Part shown: positions 53,675 through 62,988 of the stretch, piece after piece
Layout of the letters: every line of letters starts with the position of its first letter
Position numbering within the stretch: the stretch's first letter is position 1
Source of the DNA: Sphingopyxis sp. KK2
Lineage (GTDB): Bacteria; Pseudomonadota; Alphaproteobacteria; Sphingomonadales; Sphingomonadaceae
Assembly (NCBI RefSeq): GCF_001990265.1
Contig: NZ_LYVN01000004.1
Coordinates: 1-64,000, forward strand
Direction of reading: 5' to 3'
Length of the DNA stretch: 64,000 nt
Made by a program: the position numbers and the translations under genes
The notes under the pieces: model-generated
The model's input: the letters and a program-made list of their open reading frames with translations, nothing else
Database searches by the model: none
What the model was told of the DNA's origin: nothing

Positions 53675-54224
53675 ACCCCACCCGCGTCCAATCCATGAAC
53701 CAGCCGTCGTCCCACGTCGCCCCGCCGTCGCGCGATACGCCCTGGAACCAGCGGCAACTCGTCGGCGTGATCCGGTCCCACACGCCGCGATAGAGTTCGG
53801 GTCCCTTCTCGCCCTCGCCTTCGGACAGGAAGGTGCCGACGCCATCCTCGAACACCCCGAGTTGCCCGGGTACCGCGACGACCCCCGACTTGGCATTGAC
53901 CCAATGGTCCGACCAGATCTTCTTCTCGACGTCGAGCAACCGCAGCCCCATGCCCGAAAAGCCGCGCGCCGGGATGCGCAATTCTTCGATGCTCGCGACC
54001 CCGCCAAGGATGCCGACCACCGTCGCCTCGCCCGGGAATTCGATCCATTTTTCGCCTTCGCGGAACTTGTTGTGGATCCGCCATTCGCCGGTCAGGAAAT
54101 CGAAGTCGCCCGGCTTGCCGACCGGCTTGGGGGCGATCGCGGCGACGGCTGCGGCTGGGATGAGGCTGGTCATAAGGGCTCCTGCGCTGAGGGCCATGAG
54201 ATGGCGTCGGTCGATGTCGGTCAT
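53673..54224 (-). CDS. Tat-signal secreted hypothetical protein (DUF1579-like)
   Basis: The 183-residue protein has a twin-arginine signal (DRRHLMALSAGALMTS) and cleavage near AAVAAIAP, so it is exported folded. The start of the mature domain, FDFLTGEWRIHNKFREG, resembles lipocalin-like DUF1579 proteins. The rest alternates short strands, including WSDHWVNAKSG and WFQGVSRDGGATWDDGW. The role is unknown. It is divergent from the YafY/WYL regulator gene. Confidence 0.7.
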   Translation of the reverse strand: MTDIDRRHLMALSAGALMTSLIPAAAVAAIAPKPVGKPGDFDFLTGEWRIHNKFREGEKWIEFPGEATVVGILGGVASIEELRIPARGFSGMGLRLLDVEKKIWSDHWVNAKSGVVAVPGQLGVFEDGVGTFLSEGEGEKGPELYRGVWDRITPTSCRWFQGVSRDGGATWDDGWFMDWTRVG

Positions 54225-54264
54225 GCGTCCCTCCCGGTTGAGGTCCCGTCCTACGCCCGCAATC

Positions 54265-54281
54265 CTGACATTATTCGTCAG
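54265..54281 (+). promoter_or_regulatory. Short dyad in the divergent promoter of the WYL regulator
   Basis: CTGAC-N7-GTCAG is a 5+7+5 dyad centred in the 80-base divergent gap, 24 bases before the regulator start. Autoregulation is common for this class. The arms are short, so chance is possible. Confidence 0.3.
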
Positions 54282-54304
54282 TTATTTTCTGCTACGAAGA
54301 AAAA

Positions 54305-55279
54305 ATGCGCGCGAGCCGCCTCCTCTCGATCCTCATCCTGTTGCAGCTGCGCCAGCGGCTCACCGCCGCCGATCTCGCCGCCGAGTTCGAGGTGTCGGAC
54401 CGCACCATCTACCGCGACATCGACGCACTCAGCGCCGCGGGCATCCCCGTCTACGGTGATCGCGGCCCCGGCGGCGGTTTCCAACTCCTCAATGGCTATC
54501 GCACCCGCCTCACCGGCCTCGATCCGCAGGAGGCGCAGGCGATGCTCCTCGTCGGACTGCCCGAACAGGCGTCGGCACTCGGACTCGGCGACCCGGCGAA
54601 ACGCGCGCGCGGCAAATTGCTCGCCGCGCTTCCCCGCAGCGGCAGCGCCGAGGCCGATCGCATCGCGCGCGCCTTTCACATCGACACGCTCGACTGGTAT
54701 CGCGCCGCACGCCCGGCGCCGCTGCTCGCCGCCGCCGCACGCGCGGTGATCGATCGCCGCCGCATCGCGATGCGCTACACCAGCTGGCGCGGCACGCGCG
54801 ACTGGAGGCTCGATCCGCTCGGCATCGTCCTCAAGGGCGGCAATCACTATCTCGTCGCGGCGACCGGCGCGCGCGTGCTGACCTTTACCGTCGCCGACAT
54901 GCAGGCCCTGACGATGCTCGACGAGGTCGCGGCGCGTCCCGCCGATTTCAACCTCGCCGCATGGTGGACCGCTTCGACCCGCGATTTCGAGGTGCGGCTT
55001 CGCCCGGGCCGCGCGATCCTGCGCGCCTCGCCGCTCGGGCTCGAACGGATTCGCCTGCTCGGCGCCTGGGCCGCCGAAGCCGTCGACGCGGCCGAAGCCC
55101 CCGATCCCGCAGGCCAGTGCCGCCTGACACTGCCGATCGAGGGGATCGACGCCGCCGCGCCGATGCTGCTCGGCATCGGACCCGAGATCGACATCGAGGC
55201 CCCACCCGAACTTCGAACCGCCGTCGCCAGTCTGGCCCACGCGGTCGCCGCGCGGCTGGAGATTGCGGATCGCGGCTAA
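54305..55279 (+). CDS. YafY-type transcriptional regulator (HTH_11 + WYL)
   Basis: The 324-residue protein has an N-terminal HTH_11 domain: RLLSILILLQLRQRLTAADLAAEFEVSDRTIYRDIDAL (about 4-41). A middle and C-terminal WYL-like domain follows (about 140-320, including RRIAMRYTSWRGTRDWRLDPLGIVLKGGNHYLVA). WYL domains sense ligands or nucleic acids and control stress and defence genes. It is divergent from the Tat-exported protein gene and 46 bases upstream of the acyltransferase gene, either of which may be its target. Confidence 0.87.
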   Translation: MRASRLLSILILLQLRQRLTAADLAAEFEVSDRTIYRDIDALSAAGIPVYGDRGPGGGFQLLNGYRTRLTGLDPQEAQAMLLVGLPEQASALGLGDPAKRARGKLLAALPRSGSAEADRIARAFHIDTLDWYRAARPAPLLAAAARAVIDRRRIAMRYTSWRGTRDWRLDPLGIVLKGGNHYLVAATGARVLTFTVADMQALTMLDEVAARPADFNLAAWWTASTRDFEVRLRPGRAILRASPLGLERIRLLGAWAAEAVDAAEAPDPAGQCRLTLPIEGIDAAAPMLLGIGPEIDIEAPPELRTAVASLAHAVAARLEIADRG

Positions 55280-55325
55280 CGCTTTATCATTCATTCTCGT
55301 CCACCTGTCCGGCGAGGGGAGATTT

Positions 55326-56666
55326 ATGGACATCGCGACGCCACCGAAGAAGACACTCTGGTCGCGCGCCCGCGCCATGGCCGAACAGGCCCCGCCCGAA
55401 CGCAATCGCTATGTCGATTTCCTGCGCGCCTTCTCGATCCTCGCGGTCGTGGTCGGCCATTGGCTCGTCGCCGCGCCCTATATGAAGGACGGCGCCGTCG
55501 AGGGCGGGCACCTGCTCGGCATATTGCCCTGGACGCAGTGGCTGACCTGGGGTTTTCAGGTGATGCCGCTCTTCTTCCTCGTCGGCGGCTTTTCCAACGG
55601 CTTGTCGTGGGCCGCGACGCGGCGCAAGGGCGGGCATTTCACCGCCTGGTTCGCAGCGCGCATCCGGCGCCTGATCAACCCGGTGCTGCCGCTGCTGCTC
55701 ATCTGGTCGCTCGTCACCCTGTTCGGGACGCAGGCAGGTATCGACCGCGCGGTGGTCAAAATGGCGGCGCAGCTCGCGCTCGTCCCCGTCTGGTTCCTCG
55801 CCGTCTATCTCATCGTCACCGCGTTGACCCCGTTGAGCCACGCGGCGTGGCAGCGCTTCGGTATCGCCTCTTTCTTCGTTTTGGTGGGCGCCGCGATCGC
55901 CGTCGACGTCGCGACGCTCGAATTTGACATCCCTTATGTCAATTTCTTCAACTTCGTCTTCGTCTGGGTCGCGATCCACCAGCTCGGCTATGCCTGGCAC
56001 GACGGGCGGTTCGCCGCGCCCTTGCTCTGGGCCGCCGCCGGCCTCGCCGCCCTCGGCCTTCTCGTCGGCTTCGGCCCCTATCCGGTGGCGATGATCGGCG
56101 TTCCGGGTTCGGACCTCAGCAACTCGATGCCCCCGACGCTCGCGCTTCTCGCCCTCGGCATCGCGCAGACGGGCCTCGCGCTCGCGCTCGAAAAGCCCGC
56201 GCGCCGGATGCTCGATGGTCTGACCGCCTGGACGACCGTCGTGCTCATCAACGGCATGATCATGACCGTCTATCTCTGGCACCTCACCGCCTTCGTGCTG
56301 GTGATGGTCGCGGCATGGCTGCTCGGCGGCATCGGCCTCCACGAGGCGCCGGGCAGCGCCGAATGGTGGCTCGCGCGCCCGGTCTGGTTCGCGCTCTACA
56401 TCGTCCTGCTCTTCCCCTTCATCCTGCTCTTCGCGCGCTACGAAAGCGGCGGCAAGGCGGCCGAGGGCGACGTCACCCACGTCCGGCTGATCCTCGGCAT
56501 GCTGATGATCTGCACCGGCCTCGCGATGACCGCGGCGATCAGCATCGCCAGCCCGCTCGGCGTCACCGGGGTCCGGCTGTGGGTCGTCGCGCTGCCCTTC
56601 CTCGGCGCCGCGCTCGTCGGGTTCGGCCCCGCCGCGCGCCTGCTCATGCGTCGCGCGCCCGCCTAG
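55326..56666 (+). CDS. Acyltransferase family (Acyl_transf_3) membrane protein
   Basis: The 446-residue protein has about ten or eleven TM segments and the Acyl_transf_3 start NRYVDFLRAFSILAVVVGHWL, where the H of VVGHW is the conserved catalytic candidate. It also has FLVGGFSNGLSW and an ARIRRLINP basic loop. Such proteins O-acylate surface glycans, lipids or peptidoglycan. A GAGGGGAG site precedes start 55326. It is 10 bases before the DUF1801 gene. Confidence 0.85.
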   Translation: MDIATPPKKTLWSRARAMAEQAPPERNRYVDFLRAFSILAVVVGHWLVAAPYMKDGAVEGGHLLGILPWTQWLTWGFQVMPLFFLVGGFSNGLSWAATRRKGGHFTAWFAARIRRLINPVLPLLLIWSLVTLFGTQAGIDRAVVKMAAQLALVPVWFLAVYLIVTALTPLSHAAWQRFGIASFFVLVGAAIAVDVATLEFDIPYVNFFNFVFVWVAIHQLGYAWHDGRFAAPLLWAAAGLAALGLLVGFGPYPVAMIGVPGSDLSNSMPPTLALLALGIAQTGLALALEKPARRMLDGLTAWTTVVLINGMIMTVYLWHLTAFVLVMVAAWLLGGIGLHEAPGSAEWWLARPVWFALYIVLLFPFILLFARYESGGKAAEGDVTHVRLILGMLMICTGLAMTAAISIASPLGVTGVRLWVVALPFLGAALVGFGPAARLLMRRAPA

Positions 56667-56676
56667 GAGACACGAA

Positions 56677-57111
56677 ATGGCCGAAATCAAGACCAGGGCA
56701 ACCGAAGTCACCGTCGAGGACTTCATCGCCGCGATCCCCGAAGCGCGCCGCCGCGAGGAAGCGGCCGTGGTCGACGCGATCCACCGCCGCGCCACCGGAC
56801 AGGCCCCGAAGATGTGGGGGCCCTCGATCATCGGCTACGGCAGCTACGACTATGTATACGACAGCGGCCACGCCGGCACGATGTGCCGCGCCGGCTACAG
56901 CCCGCGCAAGGGCGCAATGACGCTCTATGTGATGGGCGATCATTATGGCGCATTGCAGGGCGAGGCCGACGCGCTGCTCGCCCGGCTCGGCAAACATACG
57001 AGCAGCAAGGCGTGCCTCTACATCAAGAAACTCGCCGACGTGGATCTCGCGGTGCTCGAAAAGCTGGTCGCGCTCAGCTGGCAGGGCATGAACGAAAAAT
57101 ATCCGGCCTAG
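56677..57111 (+). CDS. DUF1801 family protein
   Basis: The 144-residue cytosolic protein matches DUF1801 (YdhG/YjhX-like). It has TVEDFIAAIPEARRREEAAVVDAI, PKMWGPSIIGYGSYDY, FSPRK-like YSPRKGAMTLYV and a C-terminal LYIKKLADVDLAVLEKLV. The family is small, and its function is unknown. Its TAG stop is shared with the convergent molybdoenzyme gene (CTAG, 57108-57111). It probably shares a transcript with the acyltransferase gene. Confidence 0.85.
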   Translation: MAEIKTRATEVTVEDFIAAIPEARRREEAAVVDAIHRRATGQAPKMWGPSIIGYGSYDYVYDSGHAGTMCRAGYSPRKGAMTLYVMGDHYGALQGEADALLARLGKHTSSKACLYIKKLADVDLAVLEKLVALSWQGMNEKYPA

Positions 57112-57887
57112 ATTCCCGCATACCATTCATAATCGATGCGGTCTTCCCAATAGCCGCCCTTGCCCGCGCCGACACCGTCGAGGCTGGCGACCGCTTCGAT
57201 CCCGGTCACATATTTGGCATGCTTGTACCCGAGCTGGCGCTCGATCCGCAGCCGCAGCGGCGCCCCGTTGGCGATCGGCAGCAATTCGCGGTTGAGCGCC
57301 CACGCCATGATCGTCTGCGGATGCAGCGCATCGACGAGGTCGCAGCTTTCGTAATAAAGTGCGTCGCCGATCCGGTCGGCGCAGCGAAAGACGATATAGC
57401 GCGCGCGGTCCTTCAGCCCCGCGGCGGCAAGGATGCGCGACAGCTGCACCCCGGTCCATTCGCCGATCGCGCTCCACCCCTCGACGCAGTCGTGGCGCGT
57501 GATCTGGCTGCGCTGCGGCATCGCGCGGATGTCGGCCATCGACAGTGCCAGCGGCTTCGCCACCAGCCCCGTGACCGCAACACGCCAGTCGGCGAAACCC
57601 GTCGCGGCGTGGCGGGCATAGGCGTCGCCCGCGGGCAGCTTGGTCCCGTTCGAACGGAACACCGGCGACAGATCGGCGCGGCTGAACTCGCGCGCGAGCG
57701 CATCGCGATCGATCAGCGCGCGCTGGCTGGCGCGGTTCATCTCCTCGCCCATCGACAGGATCTTGCGCGTGAGCGGCGCCTCGTTAATCGCGTCGCAGCC
57801 GGCGAGTAGCGGCAGCGTCCCGGCCGCCGCGACCAGTCCGCCGGCGCGTGCGATCAACTGGCGTCGCGGCAGGATGAGGCCGCTCAT
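57108..57887 (-). CDS. Molybdopterin-dependent oxidoreductase (sulfite-oxidase/MsrP-like), exported
   Basis: The 259-residue protein has a twin-arginine-like N-terminus (LPRRQLIARAGG) and a Cys31 in LLAGC that could be a lipobox. The Mo-binding domain includes the conserved cysteine C134 in RHDCVEGWSAIGEWTGVQL, the sulfite-oxidase-fold Mo ligand. PLRLRIERQLGYKHAKYVTGIE is the pterin-binding part. It resembles MsrP/YedY-like catalytic subunits but sits beside a cytochrome b gene rather than msrQ. The start overlaps the cytochrome stop (ATGA), so both are co-translated, and an electron-transfer partnership is likely. The substrate is unknown. Confidence 0.85.
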   Translation of the reverse strand: MSGLILPRRQLIARAGGLVAAAGTLPLLAGCDAINEAPLTRKILSMGEEMNRASQRALIDRDALAREFSRADLSPVFRSNGTKLPAGDAYARHAATGFADWRVAVTGLVAKPLALSMADIRAMPQRSQITRHDCVEGWSAIGEWTGVQLSRILAAAGLKDRARYIVFRCADRIGDALYYESCDLVDALHPQTIMAWALNRELLPIANGAPLRLRIERQLGYKHAKYVTGIEAVASLDGVGAGKGGYWEDRIDYEWYAGI

Positions 57888-58765
57888 GCGTCCCTCTCCG
57901 GCGGCAGGCGGAACCAGCCGGTGACCATCGAACGGACCTCGTTCACCGGCCCCGCAAGCAGCACCATCGCGAGATGGACGAGGAAGAAGAGGACGAGCAG
58001 CCATGCCGCGATGAAGTGGATCGAGCGCGCCGACTGGCGTCCGCCGAACACGTCGAGCAGCCAGGGCCAGGCCGCGCCCATCGCCGGCGACATCGTCAGC
58101 CCGGTGAGGATCATCAGCGGCAACAGGATGAAGATCACCCCGATATAACTCAGCTTCTGCAGGATGCCGTACCGCGCCGCTGCCTCCCCTTTCGGGAAGC
58201 GCAGCCGCGCATGATCCTTGATGTCGTGCCAGATATGGCGCGGCGACCATTCGGGCCGCCGGACGTGCAGGTCGCGGCGCAAATGCCCGCCGAACGCGGT
58301 CCAGAGCATATAGAGCGTCAGCCCGATCGCGAGCACCCAGGCAAAGAACAGGTGCCAGCGTCGCCCGTCGGCAAGGCTGTAGCTGGTCGGGATCGTCGCC
58401 CAACCCGGAAACGCCCAAGTCTGCTCCGCCCCCTGCGCGTCGGTCCAGCGCCCGAGCACCCCGGTGGTTTCGATCCGCGTCTCGCCGATCCGCACGAAGC
58501 CCGTCGTCGGCGTCGCGCCGACCGCGAACCAGGCATGGTCGGGGTTGGCGCCATATTGTCCCCAATAGAGGCGCGGGTGCGCGTTGAAGATCATCAGCCC
58601 GCTCATCAGCAGGATCAGCAGAGTCACCGCATTGGCCCAGTGCCAGATGCGCGTCGGCAGCCGGTGGCGATAAATGCGCACCGGCGACGCGGCGACCGCG
58701 GGCGCCGCCGGATCGGACGGAGCGACGGGAGGTTCAGGCTCGGCCATATCTCCCTTTCGTTCCAT
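57884..58765 (-). CDS. Cytochrome b561-type membrane subunit
   Basis: The 293-residue protein has four membrane helices in a b-type cytochrome fold. His residues lie in TRIWHWANAVTLLILL, RRWHLFFAWVLAIG and SIHFIAAWLLVLFFLVHLAMV, suitable as heme ligands. A long periplasmic segment (about 65-125, with Gly/Thr-rich stretches) follows the first helix. An Ala/Pro-rich cytosolic N-terminus precedes it. It should carry electrons between the quinone pool and the molybdoenzyme encoded downstream. Two starts, 58765 and 58747, are possible. Confidence 0.82.
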   Translation of the reverse strand: MERKGDMAEPEPPVAPSDPAAPAVAASPVRIYRHRLPTRIWHWANAVTLLILLMSGLMIFNAHPRLYWGQYGANPDHAWFAVGATPTTGFVRIGETRIETTGVLGRWTDAQGAEQTWAFPGWATIPTSYSLADGRRWHLFFAWVLAIGLTLYMLWTAFGGHLRRDLHVRRPEWSPRHIWHDIKDHARLRFPKGEAAARYGILQKLSYIGVIFILLPLMILTGLTMSPAMGAAWPWLLDVFGGRQSARSIHFIAAWLLVLFFLVHLAMVLLAGPVNEVRSMVTGWFRLPPERDA

Positions 58766-58777
58766 TACGCCCTCTGG

Positions 58778-60484
58778 TTACGCCGCGACCTCCGTCGCGA
58801 ACTGCGCGCGATACTGGTTCCTCAAGGACACCTTGTCGATCTTTTCGCTGCCGAGCTTGGGCAGCGCCGCGTTCGACATCCAGATCTTGTAGGGAACCTT
58901 GTACGGCGCCAGCCGCTCGCTGAGGAAGGAACACATCGCGCCATCGTCGACCGTGCTGCCGGGCTTGACCCAGATCACCGCACCGACGACCTCGCCCAGC
59001 CGCTCGTCGGGCAGGCCGAACACCGCGCATTCGTTGACGTCGGCATGTTCGTAGATCGCCGCTTCGACTTCCTGGCAGCTGATATTCTCGCCGCCGCGGA
59101 TGATGATGTCCTTCTTGCGGTCGACGATGAACAGATAGCCGTCCTCGTCGAGATAGCCGAGGTCGCCCGAACGGAAATAGCCATTGTCGAAAAAGGCCGC
59201 CTTGGTCGCCGCCGCATTATTCCAATAGCCCTCGAAATTGCACACTGATCGCATGCACACTTCGCCGACGCCGCCCTGCGCGACGGGTTCGCCATTGTCG
59301 TCGAGGATCGCAAGGTCGACGAGCGGTTTCGACGCCGGGCCCGTCGACATCGGCTTGGCGAGGTAATTCTCGTTGATGATGCCGCAGCCGACCGCGTTGG
59401 TCTCGGTGAGGCCATAGCCGAGCAGCGGCTTGGCATCGCCCATTTCCTCGGACAGGCGCTTCACATGCTCGGGCGGGCGCGGCGCGCCGCCGCCGGCGTA
59501 GCTCTTGCACGTCGACAGGTCGTAATTCTTGCGGTTCGGGCTGGTCAGGATTTCATAGCTCATCAGCGGCACGCCGACGAAATAATTGCACTGCTCGTCC
59601 TGGATCAGCCGCATCGCCTCGTCGGCGTTCCATTTGGGCATAAGCACGAGTTTGCGCCCGAGCGCGAGGCTCTGCAGGAACACCGGGATCTCGGCGGTGA
59701 CGTGGAACAAGGGCGTGCAGATCAAGGTCGCGGGCTGGATGTCCGACATCAGACCGTCCTGCGTCAGCAGGTGGACGATGCTCGCGGTCTGCGTCACATA
59801 GTTGAAGATCGCCTGCACCACTGCCTGGTGGCGCGAATAGGCGCCTTTCGACTGGCCGGTCGAGCCCGAGGTGAACAGGATCGTCGCGAGGTCCTGCCCG
59901 GTCAGCACCGGCAGCACCGTTTCGGGGCCGCCGCCCGCCGACGTGATCGGCGCGATCGCTTCGTCGATCGGCTTGAGCAAGTCGAGCGTGATGATCTTGC
60001 CGGCATGTCCGACTTCCTCGAGCCGCGCGGCGCGCTGGACGTCGGCGATGACCAGGCTGGTCTCGCTGTCGGCGATCGCCGCGGCGAGTTCGCCGCCCTG
60101 CCACCAGCCGTTGAGCAGCGTGGCGCAGCCGCCCGCGAGGAGCACGCCGATATAGGTCACGCACCATGCATTGGCGTTGCGCATCGCGATGCCGACGCGG
60201 TCGCCGCGCTGCACGCCATAGCCGTCGACCAGCCCCGCCGCGACCTGCCGCGCCGCGGCATAGACCTGCTTGAAGCTCAGCCGCTCGTCGCCCTCGACGA
60301 GGAAGGTGGCATCGCCGTGCTGCGCAGCAAAAAATGCAACATAGTCGCCGAGGTTGGTCGGCGCATTGGTGATGAAGGGAAGTTCGCGGCCAAAACGTTC
60401 GACCGTTCCGACCTGGATCGGGCCGCCCGGGCCCGTGATCAGATTATAGGCGGCTTCCAGGCGCAAATCGAGCGCGGATGGCAT
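58778..60484 (-). CDS. AMP-dependent acyl-CoA synthetase/ligase
   Basis: The 568-residue ANL-family enzyme activates a carboxylic acid to acyl-AMP and then acyl-CoA. It has the P-loop-like TSGSTGQSKGAYSRH (about 219-233), GYGLTETNAVGCG (A5), the hinge region RSGDLGYLDEDGYLFIVDRKKDII and C-terminal Lys in LGSEKIDKVSL. Its start is MPSALDLRLEAAYNL at 60484, preceded by AGGAGAG. A medium- or long-chain fatty acid is likely, but aromatic acids are possible. It is divergent from lgt. Confidence 0.88.
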   Translation of the reverse strand: MPSALDLRLEAAYNLITGPGGPIQVGTVERFGRELPFITNAPTNLGDYVAFFAAQHGDATFLVEGDERLSFKQVYAAARQVAAGLVDGYGVQRGDRVGIAMRNANAWCVTYIGVLLAGGCATLLNGWWQGGELAAAIADSETSLVIADVQRAARLEEVGHAGKIITLDLLKPIDEAIAPITSAGGGPETVLPVLTGQDLATILFTSGSTGQSKGAYSRHQAVVQAIFNYVTQTASIVHLLTQDGLMSDIQPATLICTPLFHVTAEIPVFLQSLALGRKLVLMPKWNADEAMRLIQDEQCNYFVGVPLMSYEILTSPNRKNYDLSTCKSYAGGGAPRPPEHVKRLSEEMGDAKPLLGYGLTETNAVGCGIINENYLAKPMSTGPASKPLVDLAILDDNGEPVAQGGVGEVCMRSVCNFEGYWNNAAATKAAFFDNGYFRSGDLGYLDEDGYLFIVDRKKDIIIRGGENISCQEVEAAIYEHADVNECAVFGLPDERLGEVVGAVIWVKPGSTVDDGAMCSFLSERLAPYKVPYKIWMSNAALPKLGSEKIDKVSLRNQYRAQFATEVAA

Positions 60485-60561
60485 CGGGCATCTCTCCTCT
60501 TGGTCTCGCTCGCCATACCCCTTATGGGGAGGCCTCTCCTGGGGAAGGACAGCGCGACTAT

Positions 60562-61440
60562 ATGTTTCTTTTTGCAACCTTAGCCGAAGCAACGCAATAT
60601 GTGAACTTCACCGACCTGATGGGCGAGCATAGCGAGGTTGCGTTCAGCGTCTTCGGCTGGCCGATCCGCTGGTACGCGCTCGCCTATCTCGCGGGCATCT
60701 TCCTCGGTTACTGGTATCTGCTCAAGCTGATCGACCAGCCTGGGGCCCCGATGGCGCGCCGCCACGCCGACGACATGATCTTCTATGCCATGCTCGGCAT
60801 CATCCTCGGCGGCCGGCTTGGCTATGTGCTCTTCTACAACCTCGAGGCCTATATCAAGGCGCCGGTGACGATCTTCAAATTGTGGGACGGCGGCATGTCG
60901 CTCCATGGCGGCGTCATCGGCGTGCTGATCGCGATCTGGTATGTGACGCGCAAGGAAAAGCTCAGCTTCCTGCGCTTCTGCGACTATATCGCCTGCGTCA
61001 TTCCCTTCGGCCTGTTCCTCGGGCGCATCGCAAATTTCGTGAACGGCGAATTATGGGGACGCATAACCAATGTGCCCTGGGCAATCATCTTCCCCGACGG
61101 CGGCCCCGACCCGCGCCACCCGAGCCAGCTTTACGAAGCCGGCCTCGAAGGGCTGCTGATGATGGCGATCCTGTCGTACCTCTTCTGGCGCACCCAGGCG
61201 CGTTACAAGCCCGGGCTGCTCGTCGGCATGGCGTCGATCATCTATGGCGTCAGCCGCTTCGTCGTCGAATATTTCCGCGAACCCGACGTCCAGCGCATGA
61301 ATGTCGTCGAGGCGACAGGCCTGTCGATGGGGCAATGGCTGACCGTGCCGATGATCGTCATCGGGCTGTGGCTCGTCTTCACCGCCAAGCGCCGCCGCCA
61401 GCGGATCGAGCCGATCGCCGGACCCGACGCCGTTGCCTGA
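60562..61440 (+). CDS. lgt: Prolipoprotein diacylglyceryl transferase
   Basis: Lgt transfers diacylglyceryl from phosphatidylglycerol to the lipobox cysteine of prelipoproteins. The 292-residue protein has seven membrane helices and the catalytic signature GRIANFVNGELWGR (about 154-167, including R155). H115 lies in GGMSLHGG. It is the first gene of an overlapping group (lgt-midA-GNAT-pgeF). Several predicted lipoproteins occur in this window and would be its clients. Confidence 0.96.
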   Translation: MFLFATLAEATQYVNFTDLMGEHSEVAFSVFGWPIRWYALAYLAGIFLGYWYLLKLIDQPGAPMARRHADDMIFYAMLGIILGGRLGYVLFYNLEAYIKAPVTIFKLWDGGMSLHGGVIGVLIAIWYVTRKEKLSFLRFCDYIACVIPFGLFLGRIANFVNGELWGRITNVPWAIIFPDGGPDPRHPSQLYEAGLEGLLMMAILSYLFWRTQARYKPGLLVGMASIIYGVSRFVVEYFREPDVQRMNVVEATGLSMGQWLTVPMIVIGLWLVFTAKRRRQRIEPIAGPDAVA

Positions 61441-62473
61441 CAGCGGCCCGCTGGCCGACCTCTGGAGACATGGTCCGGTCAGCATCGCCGACTATATGGG
61501 CGCGGCGAACGGTCATTATTATGCGACGCGCGATCCGCTCGGCGCCGCAGGCGATTTCACCACCGCGCCCGAGATCAGCCAGATGTTCGGCGAACTCGTC
61601 GGTATCTGGTGCGCCGACCTGTGGGATCGCGCCGGGCGCCCCGCCTTTCGCTATGTCGAGCTCGGCCCCGGCCGCGGCACCCTCGCCGCCGATGCGCTGC
61701 GCGCGATGCGGCGCTTCGGCTGCAATCCGGTCGGGATCGAGCTGGTCGAAACCAGTCCGTCGCTGCGCGCCGCGCAGCTGGCGCGCATCCCCGATGCTGC
61801 GCACCATGACAGCGTCGAGAGCCTCCCCGGCGACGCAGCGCTGATCGTCGTCGCCAATGAATTTTTCGACGCGCTGCCGGTCCGCCAGCTGCTCGCGACC
61901 CCCGAGGGCTGGCGCGAGCGCCTCGTCGCGCGCGACGGCGCCCGTCTGGTGACGCTGCATAGCGACGCGCCGGTCGACAGCGACGTGCCGCCTTCGTTGC
62001 GCAGTCAGCCCGCCGGTACCGTCATCGAAACCAGCCCCGCCTCGATCGCCGCCATGCACCGCTGCGCGCGGTCTATCGCGCAAGCCGGCGGCGCGATGCT
62101 GGCGATCGACTATGGCTATCGCGGCCCGGCAGCCGGCGATACGTTGCAGGCGGTGTCGAACCACCGCTATGCCGACCCCTTCGAGCGCGCCGGCGAGGTC
62201 GATCTCACCGCACATGTCGATTTCACCGCGCTCGGCGACGCCGCCCGCAGCGGCGGCCTGACCGTCGCCGGTCCCGTCGGCCAGGGGCTCTGGCTCCAGC
62301 GGCTCGGCATCGACGCGCGTCTGCAAGCGCTGATTGCCACCTCGCCGGCCCGCGCCGAGGAACTCGAAGGCCAGCGCCATCGCCTCGTCGAGGCGGGCGA
62401 GATGGGCGAACTGTTCCAGGTCCTCACCGCCCACGCCGCCGCGTGGCCCACCCCCACAGGATTTACCGCATGA
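61433..62473 (+). CDS. MidA/NDUFAF7-like SAM-dependent methyltransferase
   Basis: The 346-residue protein belongs to PF02636. The SAM-binding ELGPGRGTLAADALRAMR (about 79-96) and FTTAPEISQMFGELVG (about 41-56) are characteristic. Mitochondrial NDUFAF7 methylates an arginine of complex I subunit NDUFS2, and the bacterial role is presumed similar. Its TTG start at 61433 overlaps the lgt stop by eight bases; a later start cannot be excluded. It overlaps the next gene by ATGA. Confidence 0.88.
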   Translation: MPDSGPLADLWRHGPVSIADYMGAANGHYYATRDPLGAAGDFTTAPEISQMFGELVGIWCADLWDRAGRPAFRYVELGPGRGTLAADALRAMRRFGCNPVGIELVETSPSLRAAQLARIPDAAHHDSVESLPGDAALIVVANEFFDALPVRQLLATPEGWRERLVARDGARLVTLHSDAPVDSDVPPSLRSQPAGTVIETSPASIAAMHRCARSIAQAGGAMLAIDYGYRGPAAGDTLQAVSNHRYADPFERAGEVDLTAHVDFTALGDAARSGGLTVAGPVGQGLWLQRLGIDARLQALIATSPARAEELEGQRHRLVEAGEMGELFQVLTAHAAAWPTPTGFTA

Positions 62474-62988
62474 CGCTCCTCATCCCCGCCACCGCCGCCG
62501 ATGCCGAGGCGCTGTCGGATTTCTCGAATGCCGCCTTCACCGCGACCTTCGGCCATATCTACGACCCCGTCGACCTCGCACTGTTCCTCTCGACCTGGAA
62601 CCCGCCCGACAAATTGCGCGCGCAGATCGAACATCCCGACTGGGCGATCATGCTCGTGCACGGTCCGGACGACGCGATCATCGGCTATGCCAAGATGGGC
62701 CCACTCGATTTCGACCTGCCTCCCGAGCAGCCGACCGACAATGCGGTCGAGCTTCACCAGATCTATCTCGCCGAGGCGGCGAAGGGCACCGGCGTCGCGA
62801 CCGCGCTGATGGACTGGGGAATCGACTGGGCGCGCGCGCGCGCCTCGACACTCTACCTTACCGTCTTCACCGACAATCCGCGCGCGCAGGCGGTGTACCG
62901 CCGCTACGGCTTCTACGACGTCGGCCGCAACGAATTCCGCGTCGGCAACCATGTCGATGAAGACCGCTTCTTCAGGCTCGACCTGTGA
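62470..62988 (+). CDS. GNAT-family N-acetyltransferase
   Basis: The 172-residue protein is a single GNAT domain. It begins LLIPATAADAEALSDFSNAAF, has an acetyl-CoA-binding region YLAEAAKGTGVATALMDWG (about 98-116) and a C-terminal FTDNPRAQAVYRRYGFYDVG block. These match small-molecule or peptide amine acetyltransferases in the RimI/SpeG-like spread. It overlaps its neighbours at both ends (ATGA and GTGA), so it is tightly coupled to midA and pgeF. Confidence 0.85.
   Translation: MTLLIPATAADAEALSDFSNAAFTATFGHIYDPVDLALFLSTWNPPDKLRAQIEHPDWAIMLVHGPDDAIIGYAKMGPLDFDLPPEQPTDNAVELHQIYLAEAAKGTGVATALMDWGIDWARARASTLYLTVFTDNPRAQAVYRRYGFYDVGRNEFRVGNHVDEDRFFRLDL

Noticed and set aside
57888-58565. Extension of the molybdoenzyme frame into the cytochrome gene
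   Set aside because: The upstream part overlaps the cytochrome b gene out of frame. ATG 57887 follows GGAGAGGGA and starts at the Tat-like signal.
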